Made by a program: the position numbers and the translations under genes. A stretch of DNA of 64,000 nucleotides, from NCBI RefSeq assembly GCF_000182565.1, contig NW_015971552.1, forward strand, positions 245,353 through 309,352. The letters run 5' to 3'. This stretch comes from Spizellomyces punctatus DAOM BR117. Taxonomy: Eukaryota > Chytridiomycota > Chytridiomycetes > Spizellomycetales > Spizellomycetaceae. How positions within the stretch are numbered: position 1 is the stretch's first letter; every line of letters starts with the position of its first letter. This document shows positions 22,753 to 33,069 of this stretch, piece by piece. Below the pieces are notes generated by a model. It saw only the letters and a program-made list of their open reading frames with translations. It was not told the origin of the DNA and ran no database searches.

Positions 22753-23264
22753 TTACCGCTGCTGTCGCCAGTATTCCACAACCAATTGTCCAGTTCCCAT
22801 CCCCAAAACAACGGCAACAAACAGCTGGACACTGAACGACATTACCACCAACATTGTGAGGTACTTGCATATGATATTGGCCACGTAAATCATTGATCGA
22901 CATATGATAAACTTCCACGGTGAGACAGCGTGGTTCTTCCTGTATAATGTCTGATGCGATCCCGTAAAGTACTCATACGCGTAGGATGTTAAGCGCTCTG
23001 TCCAGCAGAGGAGAATAGTAAAGGATAGGGCAAAGAACAAGGTTGACGTCTGTCAGAAGTCGTCAGTGACAACTGGTGTGCGCTAGCGACGTCAAGTTCG
23101 CCATACCGAGCTTGATATGGTCAAGTTCTTGAAGAGCACTTGAACACCTGTCAAGTCTGAAAAGGGCCGATAACAGGGTTACTGAAATGTTACTAGTAAA
23201 ATCGATCAGCGGGATTCCTCGAACCTGTAATAAAGTACGGCTGCCACCACATTTTCGAGTCCAT
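22753..23264 (-). CDS. CTR: Ctr-family copper transporter
   Basis: High-affinity Cu(I) channel of the Ctr family, which works as a trimer in the plasma or vacuolar membrane. Model of 128 aa, exons 23264-23225, 23156-23107 and 23049-22753; phases close. The C-terminal half shows the signature: TM2 with the copper-filter motif M96-L-V-V-M100 and TM3 with G113-x3-G117 (GMGTG). TM1 is TLFFALSFTILLCWTERL. The N-terminal part is short, with only two Met (M1, M5) and no His/Met-rich copper-gathering repeats. The first two exons are small (40 and 50 nt), so the N-terminus is the least certain part. The stop overlaps a GTAAGC donor-like sequence; splicing there would replace the tail with about 25 other residues. 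Confidence 0.85.
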
Positions 23265-23581
23265 GGTTGAGTAATGTGGAGTGTTCAAGCCGTGGCAAGC
23301 AGCCGATCGGGCACTGAGGTAAGTACGTGATACAAGGTTGCACAACGCGTTACCATCTCAACCATGACAGTGCCAAACTGGTAGCGAGATCTCCACTGTC
23401 TTCTGCAAGTTATCATACCAGCACCAAATGCCGCCATGACAGTACCACTCACGTAAGTCATGTTTCTGTTTCCGTCCCACATTCCAGCATACGACAGGAG
23501 TTCCGCTCCATGGCCATGCAGACCATCCTCTCACCATCCTTCCATGCAGCGACCGGGCGACCTTGTCAACCTGGCTGAAAA
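23265..23581. promoter_or_regulatory. Divergent promoter region, CTR (-) / Tti2-like gene (+)
   Basis: A 317-bp spacer between start codons on opposite strands; no distinct motif or gene recognised. Confidence 0.4.
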
Positions 23582-26500
23582 ATGAGCTTTCCCCAAACTC
23601 TCGAACTTTGTTGGAAAGCGAAGGATTTTGGACCCCTAGCGTTGATCTCAGCCAGATTTTTGACTATCTCTCAAGAAGGCAGTCCGATCTATACTCCGCC
23701 GATTCGACTAGGCGACTGGCCCACGCGGAGGTTAGTAAATGATTGGTATTGGCAGGCTTTGACAGAGGGTGAAAAGTCGGATAGTTGACTATGAGATTTG
23801 AGAACATCTGGTTTCTCTACGACACCGATAGTTGATAGTCACGTGATCATACTTGTCCTGACTCTTTCCCAGTTGAGCTGGGCTGCTCTAGGATGGGCTG
23901 ATGCGGACAAACAAGACCTTTCCGTGGATATCAGAGAGTATCTTGAATCCTTGATATCAAGGCTCATCGAGGAAAGGCTAGATATTGAGGTGGATGACAA
24001 CATTTTATGCGCGGTGTTTGGCACAGTGGGGCGGGCAGTACCCTTCATCAATCCGACACATCATCAAGAGAAAATGGAAAAATGGTTCTCTCGCTTAGCC
24101 AACTGCGTGATGATGAAATCTTCGCAATCTTATTCACTGAACGTTATTTTAGCGATGCTTAAGGTATGTGATAAATAAATATTTTTGGGTACGGCTGCGT
24201 TCAACGTCATCGTGATTGACATCTCCCACCCATTCGCCTATGGAGTGTGTAGAGGTTATTTTGAGCTATATCGCTCGCATTGAACACAATTCATCATCGA
24301 TGACACGATCCTTGACGACCATATGGGAGGTGATGAGTCGCCTTCGTCACAGCCAACCTTGGCAAATTCGTTCGATACTGGTACAATTGTTGGGCCCATA
24401 TTGGAGACTAGAAGTACTGGCGGCGAACAATGAGGGGAAAGAGAAAGGTACGGTTTTCGGTTCCGGATGTCTCTTTAATGTGTGAACTAAGGAACTTGCA
24501 GATATTTATCAAATGTGGATGGACCTTATGCAAGATGGGGATGAAAACGTCCGTCTCGCTGTTCTAACAATGGTAGAGCAGCTTTGGAATGTGAGTAAAC
24601 GGGTCGAACACCATTTGCGACTGTCGGTACCCTCTGACACGTCATTGATACAGATAGACAAGAAGCGCAATCGTGACGAAAAATGGATGGATTTGATCTT
24701 TATTCCATCAGACAACGGTTTGTTGTTACGCCACGCTGCGAAAATGGTAGTAGTCGCTTGCCACGACCGCGGCTTTGACCTTTTCTTGTACATAAATCAG
24801 GTGAGTAGCAATTGAAATGTCATCGAGTTTTCATCCTTAGCAAAGATAGCGTGCTGATATCAGCTTTCAGTATATATCCACACTTGAAGATTTCTCAGAG
24901 AGTGAACTGCAGGTCCGGACCCACCCAAGGGATATTGCAAAGCTTCGAGCGATCGTCACGCATTCGAATCTTCTGAAATCAGAGAGTTGGGCAGTGCGCC
25001 TTTTACGATTGACAGCAAAGCTCTTTGCAATTCGAAAATCGCACCCCGACCTACGGCCGTCAATTAAGTACGACGTATTACTTTGCAAGGGGGACAGAAT
25101 TCGAAGGGAAGCTTACATCGCACCATAACAGACAACTTGCATACGATGTCGCCATGGTCCTTCCACGTCAAATCCTCAATTATATTCAGTGGTCCATGCT
25201 GAGAGACGACGAAGACGACGACTCGCTGGTGAATATTCTAACCCACTTGCCCGAATTATACCGCGCTTTACTAATGCGACTCATGTAGGTCATGGAGCTG
25301 TTCACCCAGTTGCATAGTCTGCGTGTACCTGCGCAGATCGGGCAACAGCTCCTGTGCACCGTCGACATACCGACAGATAACCCTCGATCCATGTCGACGG
25401 ATCAGCTGTTGGCAAATCTAGCACACATGTTGGCAGTCCCACCTCTTTTTGCCAATAATATGGATGACGGTAAGTACAGTTCACTTTCATGTTCCTTAAC
25501 ACTGTCTTAGATAATCCTTTCAATGCTGTATAGATCCCAGTACGGAGACCTTGACGATGGCAGACAAGTTTCGACGCCGATCACAGCTGTTCTTTGAATT
25601 CATCCATGTTGTCATTAGTGGCCTCACTGCTGAAGATCAGGATGCAGAGGTAGGTTGGGAGATATCTCAAGCATGGTACCTATATCGCGTCATTTATGCT
25701 TCTGTCGTCAGCGTTTAAGTGATAAAACCATGTACCACCTCCTTGTAAGCTGCGCTACATTTCTTGGGGATGAACGAAAACGTTGGTGCGATGAGGCATC
25801 ACATCGAGCGGCCGAAGGTCAGTAGCTAATGCTTTGTTGCCGCTAAAACAGACACTGAAGTGCAGCGACGTTGACAGCGACGCTTTCATGTCTGCTTTCT
25901 TATGCGAAAAAGACCGACTCTAGAATTCAGCGCATTCCACATTTGGTCAATCGTTACTCTGAACGGATCCTGGAAGAACATATCAAACCGTACTTTAGGC
26001 ATGCAAAGGTGGATGATACTGGTCATCGGGTAATAGTCAAAAAAGGAACCCGGCAACCGGAGGACGAGTTAGGACGATACTATGATCAGCAGCCTTGGAA
26101 AGTGGAAAAGGTGGAGTGCGTAGAAATCTTGTCGTGGACAATATTGCAGTTGGAGGTAATACCAAATTCTTCATTCCATGTTTCGTTTTATAGCCGACTT
26201 ACGCGCAGCCGCTTTTTAGCATGGGCAATTCGGCCCTCTGCAGCACCATATATTTCCTGCATTGTTGCAGTTACTTGATGACTACGATCCGATCTATAAG
26301 GCGATCGGTGTTCGGCTGATCCAACACGCTATTGTTGAGAATTCGACGCCGATGGATATACGGCGAACCGGACTTGGGGACGTATTTTTTGAGGTAACTT
26401 GGCGATTGACCAGTTTCGCTAGTATAAACAGGATGCTAATAAACCGATCTGGATAATGCGAGCAGTCGCTGCTTCCATGTTTGACATATCATAGCGATCA

Positions 26501-27382
26501 GCCCCTTCTCTTCGCCGCTATTACATGTATTGTCGATATCATTCCTGTGATTGAAGTGAAAGATTCTGAGGTGTACCATGACAAGTTGGGAAAATTGGTG
26601 GAAGACGGCATATTGCGGAACCTGACCTTTGCTATCGGAGGTAATTTTATGGTTATACGTGTAAGTATCCTCCGATCCATTTGATAAGGTTCCCACAGCA
26701 CTGATTCTTGTCATTATGCGGGTAGGCACTAATTCGTACGATCCCGAAACTCGTTAGCTTGTTGGACGTTGTAGGCATAAGATTCCTGCAGGTGGGTTCT
26801 GCGTGGTCGCGTATTTGGTCTGGGTAAATCTGACAGCGTCATTCCCAGCCGCTGCTTGGTATCTCATGTGAGATCTTGGAACTACATCAGCACGATGTAA
26901 CAACCCAACTCGCCGCTTGTGATGCCATCATGGCTTTAATGCGACAGTATTGGCCGCGGTTAGTAAGATTTCGTTCTAAGCTTGTCGCAGTAGCTTATGA
27001 TTTAATGAGGCCCTACCCAACAGAATTCATGCGTATCGTGGCTTGATCTTGAAATCAGCTGCACATGCGTGGCGAGGCATTATGCGCGGAGAAAAAGGCC
27101 GAAATGATGTGGAAAACCAAGGTATTATGGAACCCAGCGGTCTTCTGCAGGATACGCTGACTCAATTGCTGTCGTTAGATCTGCGTGAAGCTCTGAAAGG
27201 GATATGCACGCTTTTAAGAGAGATTTGCCGGGAGTTGGTAGAGGTACGTCGTCCTAGTGCCTGTTTTCCCTTCTCGCGCATCCCTCTAACATCTTTTTTA
27301 CTTGATTTTCTTCCTTCAGGCTGACTTCAAATTGTTATTGCATATGGATCGCGAAATGTATGGAAGCTTGGTTGGGCATTAA
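23582..27382 (+). CDS. TTI2: Helical-repeat protein with C-terminal Tti2-like region
   Basis: The C-terminal half resembles Tti2, a subunit of the Tel2-Tti1-Tti2 complex that matures PIK-related kinases such as TOR and ATM. About 900 aa, 17 exons: roughly 23582-23730, 23878-24163, 24244-24447, then 24502-24590, 24654-24800, 24871-25067, 25132-25228, 25289-25469, 25534-25649, 25712-25817, 25866-26155, 26220-26393, 26466-26660, 26726-26791, 26849-26958, 27024-27243, 27320-27382. Phases close from exon 4 on; exons 1-3 have uncertain edges. Tti2-like marks are GRYYDQQPWK, LLQLLDDYDPIYKAIGVRL, DIRRTGLGDVFFESLLPCLTY and ALIRTIPKLVSLLDVVGIRFL. The part before about 25.3 kb is helical (HEAT-like) but not recognised. 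It could be a separate upstream gene, although introns join it in phase; an apparent TAG at 25286 falls inside a 60-nt intron with a good branch site. Confidence 0.72.
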
Positions 27383-27871
27383 GGTTGTTCTTGTATAGTA
27401 TGGTTCCTTTCATTCTTTTGGTCCTGCACTGATGATTGTAAATATATTAAATATCATTCCAACCTTGAGAATTTGGACTTGCATTGTTTGACCATGTATG
27501 TAGAAGCGAGGCGGCCGATGTGTCAAGTACTGATGATTGTAAATATATTAAATATCATTCCAACCCTAAGAATTTGGACTTACATTGTTTGAGTATGTAT
27601 GAAGAAGCGAGGCGGCCAACGTGTCAAGTTCGTTTACGTCATGTCTAAATTGCAACTTGCGATCACATGGAAGTTCAAGCCTGCCATTGTAAAGGCACTT
27701 TTACCAGTCTTTCAGTACCACGCTTGGTTCATCCAAGAATATATATGACGGGAGCGGGGGCAGGAAGAAGATAGGAGTTGCAACGATGACATAGGCCACT
27801 GTCGACTTCCACTGGAGTGAGGTATGTCTATTCGGTTATAGGTTCATTTCACTATGCTATATTACCCTAAC
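27383..27871. other. Convergent intergenic region holding a tandem duplication
   Basis: Between the stop codons of the Tti2-like gene (+) and the threonyl-tRNA synthetase gene (-). About 40 percent of it is the 101-bp tandem repeat described separately; no gene is visible. Confidence 0.7.
27428..27629. repeat. 101-bp tandem duplication, two copies
   Basis: Copy 1 is 27428-27528 and copy 2 is 27529-27629, beginning at an identical ACTGATGATTGTAAATATAT. The two copies differ at only a handful of positions (for example CCTTGAG versus CCCTAAG and GATGTGTC versus AACGTGTC). Both contain AAATATATTAAATATC, which could serve as a polyadenylation-type A/T-rich element for the upstream gene. Confidence 0.92.
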
Positions 27872-30319
27872 CTACTCAAAGGCAGTCTCTAATTTACCGA
27901 ACATTAATGCAACCTCTTCGAGGCTCATAGTACCAAGATTTGTCCCATCCCGCCTTCGTACAGTAACCTGTTTCGATGCCCTTTCCCTTTCTCCGGCCAC
28001 CAACATGAAATTATATTGCGCCTTTTGTGCCTCCCGAATTCGCTTTGCAAGCGAATGATCTGTTTCGTCCACGTCCACGTACCAAAACCGTTTATTACCG
28101 GCAGATATGTCAACACCACGTCCGCTCAACTCTTGACAAACACTTCGCGCGTAATCCTGGTACTCCATTCCAACAGGAATGACAATCGCTTGTCGAGGAC
28201 TTAACCAAAACGGCCATTTCCCGGCATAATGCTCAATCAAAATTGCCATCATACGTTCTATACTTCCCAGAATAGCGCGATGCACGATGACAGGGGGATG
28301 AAACCCCCCGTCCTCTGCCTGGTACTTCAACCCAAACCGCTGCGGTAATTGGAAGTCAAGTTGAATGGTAGCGGTTTGATGAGCACGGCCCATGGCGTCG
28401 TTCACCATTATGTCGATCTTAGGCCCGTAAAACGCTCCGTCCCCCTCCTTTATCGTCCAGTCGCGTCCAGTGGCATTGAGAGCAGTCCGCAATTGATTCT
28501 CTGCATCCTCCCATTGGGAAATAGTGCCAATGTAATTTTGGGCGGGTCGTGTGGAAAGTGTTAATTCGTAGGAAGGGAAATTGAAAATTTTGTATACGCG
28601 ATCAATGAACTGAAGAGTGGATATGATTTCGGAGGTTATTTGGGCCGGAGTGCAAAATATGTGTGCATCATCTTGGTGAAATTTGCGCACACGCGTTAGA
28701 CCAGTCAAAGCTCCCGAAGCTTCGTTTCTACGACAACCAAAGCATTAAGCACCAGCTATGATCTTTCACTTCTACACATCGTTCAGAAACTTACCTATGC
28801 AGGGGGCTGAATTCCGCTAGTCTCACCGGCAACTCGCGATACGATTTGGCCGTGTTGGCAAAGAGCAAACAATGTCCCGGGCAGTTCATCGGCTTTAGTC
28901 CGTGGATTTCTTCGTGCTCTCCCTCGGTTTGACCGTCCCCACATGTATGGCCCCCACCAACCACAAACATATCCTCCTTATAATTCTCCCAATGCCCAGA
29001 CGTAACCCACAAGTCTTTGTTGAACAGTAACGGTGTCACAACTTCTTCATAGCCAAATCGTCTGTATTCGCCTCTTAGGAAATCCATAAGCCGCTGTACT
29101 ATTCTTGTACCGTGCGGTAACATGAAAGGAGATCCAGGTGCTAGAGAATTTACACTGAATAAGCCTTGCTTCTTCGCTATGAGACGATGATCCCGCTTCG
29201 CTGCATCCTCCTGGGCTATTTGCCATGCCCGAAGCTTCTCAACATTCGAAAAGGCAATTCCGTAGATGCGAGAAAGAGGTTGATGTTTCGATCCCTGTGA
29301 TGCATCCCACTGTGCACCGCCTGTTCGCAAAAGTTTATGTGCACGTAAATAGCCGGTATGTGGGACATGAGGACCGCGACATAGATCAATGAAGTCGCCA
29401 CAGCGATATAAGGTTACCGACTCAGTCGGTGGGATACGGGAAAGGAATTGAAGCTTGAAAGGATTGTATCGAAACATGTGTTCCGCAACAGATCGCGAAA
29501 CGACCAGCCGCTGAAACGGTGCTTTTTTCTTGGCGAATGCTTTCATTGTTATTTCCAAATCTCGTACATCTGCGTCGGTGACGTTATACAGTTGTCCATC
29601 AGGCTGCACAAGTTGAGGAATTTCATCCATGCCCGTGTCCTCGCCGCTCAACCCTCTTCTTACCAAACCATCATAGTAAAATCCTCCAGATTTCAACGAG
29701 GGACCATCGCATAACAACAATTCGTCTCCAAACTGTTTCTCCAGAGCCCATCCCAATAAGTGTGCCGAAGAATGCCATAATGTCGTATGGGCTAACTCAG
29801 AGTCGGAATGTGTAGGAATTAATTGGAGTGTACAGCTTGCTTCGATGGGGCGGCTGAGGTCCCATGGATGAGCCTTATTGAGCACTGCCAGAAGGTGAGA
29901 GTCGGACGCATAGCCTACGTCTGAAACAGCTAATATAGTTGAAATCAGTTGAGACTTAGGCATTCGTGGGAGGAAGCGATCCTAGCGCAAGTTTGACCAC
30001 CTTTCAGAACATCCAGCGGTGTCAGCACACCAGCGATTCCTGTAACCATCTTTTTTCCCTCAACGTGCACTTCAATATCAACAGACTTCTCCGTGAACTT
30101 GTCCTTTCGGACTTCCTCGTCCCAAATGGCGAGTCGCTGCTGTACATAACTGCTTGCCAAACCTAAGTAGTCGAAGTTGCAGGTATTACGTTATCGAGAC
30201 CAGTGTTCGAATGGGAGCATTTACGCACGTAGCAGAGGATAAACTCTAACGGGAAGATTGCTATGACTGACTGGTCTACGCAGGCCAAAGCCTAGACGTG
30301 TAACAGTAAGCCGTTTCAT
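27872..30319 (-). CDS. TARS: Threonyl-tRNA synthetase with mitochondrial presequence
   Basis: Class II synthetase that charges tRNA-Thr. Model of 745 aa, exons 30319-30229, 30162-29998, 29920-28795 and 28727-27872; phases close. The first exon encodes MKRLTVTRLGFGLRRPVSHS.., a basic, hydroxylated, acid-free sequence typical of mitochondrial import. A TGS domain (about 50-110) and the second additional (editing) domain with HSSAHLLGWAL follow. The catalytic core shows MNCPGHCLLF, RNEASGALTGLTRVRKFHQDDAHIFC (motif 2) and VHRAILGSIERMM (motif 3), including the Cys/His/His zinc ligands. The anticodon-binding domain ends the protein. Many fungal mitochondrial enzymes (yeast Mst1) lack the N-terminal editing domain, so this full-length form with a presequence may serve both compartments; alternative starts after the first exon would give the cytosolic form (inference). 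Confidence 0.93.
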
Positions 30320-30455
30320 TTGCAGGTTGCAGATCCATGCCTGTAAATTGCGGGAGGATGGGCATCCTACATCTTGTTGCCATGGTTGTGTCTCATGTAA
30401 GCGACTCCGCCTGTATTACCCTACCACCAATAAACAATTCAATTCCATCAGCCTT

Positions 30456-32717
30456 TTAAATTGTTGAGTCGAACCCCTCAGGGTCTTTGGCCGCATCTTT
30501 TACTCCACCAGTACCGTGCAACGAAGGTAGTCCTCCCGCGCGGTCCTTTGCAGCATCTCTTTCCAATATCTTCTTTGTTTTTCGCGTGTATTGTCTCACG
30601 GCGGAATCTTGAGCTATTCCCGCAGCTTGATATGCGTGATCACGCTCATGCTCCTCATAGCCGCGCGGCTCCTGATTATCGATAGCTGCTTCATCCACGA
30701 CCACATAGCGGATGTTCGTACCAGGATATTCATAGAGTGCATGCTGTAATATATTTTCCTAACGTACAGCAAACGATTAGCATGAGATTGATTTTTGAGA
30801 TAAAGCATCGAAAGTTTTCGCCAGTACCATGATCCTTCGGAGCCCTCTAGCACCAGTCTTTTTTGTCACGGCTATCTCGGCAATCTTGTGCAGCGCTTTT
30901 GAATGGAACAAGAGTTCCATCTACAGCACAAGGCCACTTTAAAATCATCTAGAAAAAAAATGTCGTTTCCCATACTGGAACTCACGTTGCTGCATCGGAA
31001 GATCCCCTGAAATTGTCTGGTCAAAGCATTCTTTGGTTCAACCAAGATGCGCACCAGCTCTTCAGCACCGAGAGGATTAGCGCTCGCCATTACAGGGAGT
31101 CTACCTGCATAATTGTTAATAATAGATCCCGACTTCAATCAGGACAATGACAACGCATTTTCCATACCAACGAACTCTGGTATGAAACCATACTTGATTA
31201 AATCCTCTGGTTCGGCGTACTGTAAGGCATTTAATACCACGGGACTAGACTCCTCCTTCCCCACATGCGCTCCAAAGCCGATCGACTACGCGGAGAAGAG
31301 AAGTTGTCATGTAAGCGTGGCATCCCCCAGATGGTAACCTCACTCCACCTACCCCCTTTGCTCCCACCCTATCCTGTACAATCTTATCCAAACCGACAAA
31401 CGCGCCGGAACAGACGAACAAAATATTTGAGGTATCGATCGAGTACACCTCCCCTCCTTGCGCTGTATTTCGCTTCGCACTACTGGCTCCCGGCTTCACA
31501 GTTACATTCACAACCGTCCCCTCTAACATTCGGAGTAGCCCTTGTTGAACACCCTCGCCTGATACGTCCCTTTGATTTGGATTCGCTGAATCTGTTCGTC
31601 TGGCAATCTTGCTATATCCCGAAGAAACATGAAATCAGGAACTGGCGGTGTGGGTTTCGGCACATCCAGAAGAACATACTCTATCTCATCAATGAAGACA
31701 ATTCCTCGCTGTGCTCTAGCCACATCAAAGTCCGCGTTTTGCAATAACCTGTATATGCACACTTCCACATCTTCTCCTACATAGCCCGACTGCGTAAACG
31801 GGGTCGCATCGTTCATAGAAAATGGAACGTCAAGGACTTTGGCAATGGTACGAGCGATGAGGGTTTTCCCTGTACATGTCAGGTTAATACCAAAGAAAAA
31901 CCTGCAGCGCTGTTTTGATAAACATACCTGACCCAGTTGGCCCAATAAGCAACACATTGCTCTTGTCGATCAAGACGCGTTCGTCCGGGTCGGATATCAT
32001 TCGCTTGATCTGTTTTGGATTTGGGTTGAACCGTGCTTCTGAAGCTGGTACATTAGTCACAGTTGGACTCTCTGAGGAGTAGATATGCGTCTACTCCAAT
32101 CACTGTTACCCACCTTCTCGTGGATCTTCGGATTGTGGTTGGACCATATTCGTCCGAACTCGAGCATGATGATTGTAAATAGCCACGGCAAGTGTTCGTT
32201 TCAGCTTATCTTGACCAATGACATAGTCGTCGAGATATCTTCGTATCTATGAAGAAGTAGAAAAGCTCAATCTCAATGTCCTCAACGCATCTTACAAGCT
32301 GTCCAAGTGTACCTCCATTGGGGTTGGAATAGCGGACTCTCCGCTGGCGTGTCCCTGCTCCGTATCCTCTTCCACCAACATCTGCGCCTGGGCCCCACTT
32401 AGTTGACTTCTAATACTATAAGAGGACCTTGGTGCATGCGCCTGCAACAGCGGATCGACTTCTGCGGTCACTGGCCGCGCTGGTCTGATTCGCGCTTCAA
32501 GCCTTCCCGAGCGTCCTGAAAGGGGCAGCTCCTGCATGTGGCGACCTGATGGTACTGGCTCCCCTCTCTCACCTCCGCATGCATTACCATCTGTCCCCGA
32601 CACATTGGATAATCTTCTTTGCCACCCTCCTCTGGCTATATTAAAGGATTGGCGACGCATGGCTCCCGTGGGGTTTACAGCAACCGCTGCGTGACGAGGG
32701 ATTGAGGAAACACGCAT
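30456..32717 (-). CDS. CLPX: Mitochondrial ClpX AAA+ unfoldase
   Basis: ATP-driven unfoldase of the mitochondrial matrix that can feed the ClpP protease. Model of 578 aa, nine exons: 32717-32313, 32246-32114, 32044-31928, 31869-31680, 31611-31353, 31285-31168, 31104-30986, 30920-30828, 30758-30456; all phases close. The first 130 residues are basic, Ser/Arg-rich and lack the CxxC zinc finger of bacterial ClpX. The core has [18 protein letters not shown], Walker A GPTGSGKT (about 214-221), GYVGEDVE (pore loop), Walker B FIDEID (to D282), [18 protein letters not shown], the IGF motif in [10 protein letters not shown] that contacts ClpP, and [10 protein letters not shown] with the sensor-2 Arg. 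A hydrophilic tail of about 60 residues follows, rich in Asp/Lys/Gly. The first-intron donor GTACAC was chosen over a nearby GTAAGA because only it keeps the conserved sequence in frame. Confidence 0.93.
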
Positions 32718-33069
32718 GGTGCCAAACGTCCAATAGAAGGGAACAGGTTGTCAGCAGGCCGAGCTTTCAGAACTTTCAGAAAGTGGTCTTGTCTTTTTCG
32801 AAAGAGACTGCAGCTCCAAACGTGAACAATACGGCTGGGTTCTGTAAAAAACCCTGGTCTTGGAGAGCTTTTTCCAAAGAATAAGGTAGGAAGGCCCGGC
32901 GGGTACCGATGCTGAAGATGAGTAGAGTAGGGCTGGGAGTGCGTCGCAAGAGTTCAACAAACAGAGTGCAATAAAATGAGTCGGCTGGCGGTTTGCTACC
33001 ATCAATTCATCACGCAATTGCAATCCCTTGATGCGTGACTAAGTCCATGACTCAACTTGGCACAAACTC
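32718..33069. promoter_or_regulatory. Divergent promoter region, CLPX (-) / KIFBP (+)
   Basis: A 352-bp spacer between opposite start codons; no motif or gene stands out. Confidence 0.4.

Noticed and set aside
25286-25292. Gene boundary (stop TAG followed by a Met codon)
   Set aside because: A well-formed 60-nt intron (25229-25288) removes the stop and keeps phase, and introns of this size are the norm in the window.
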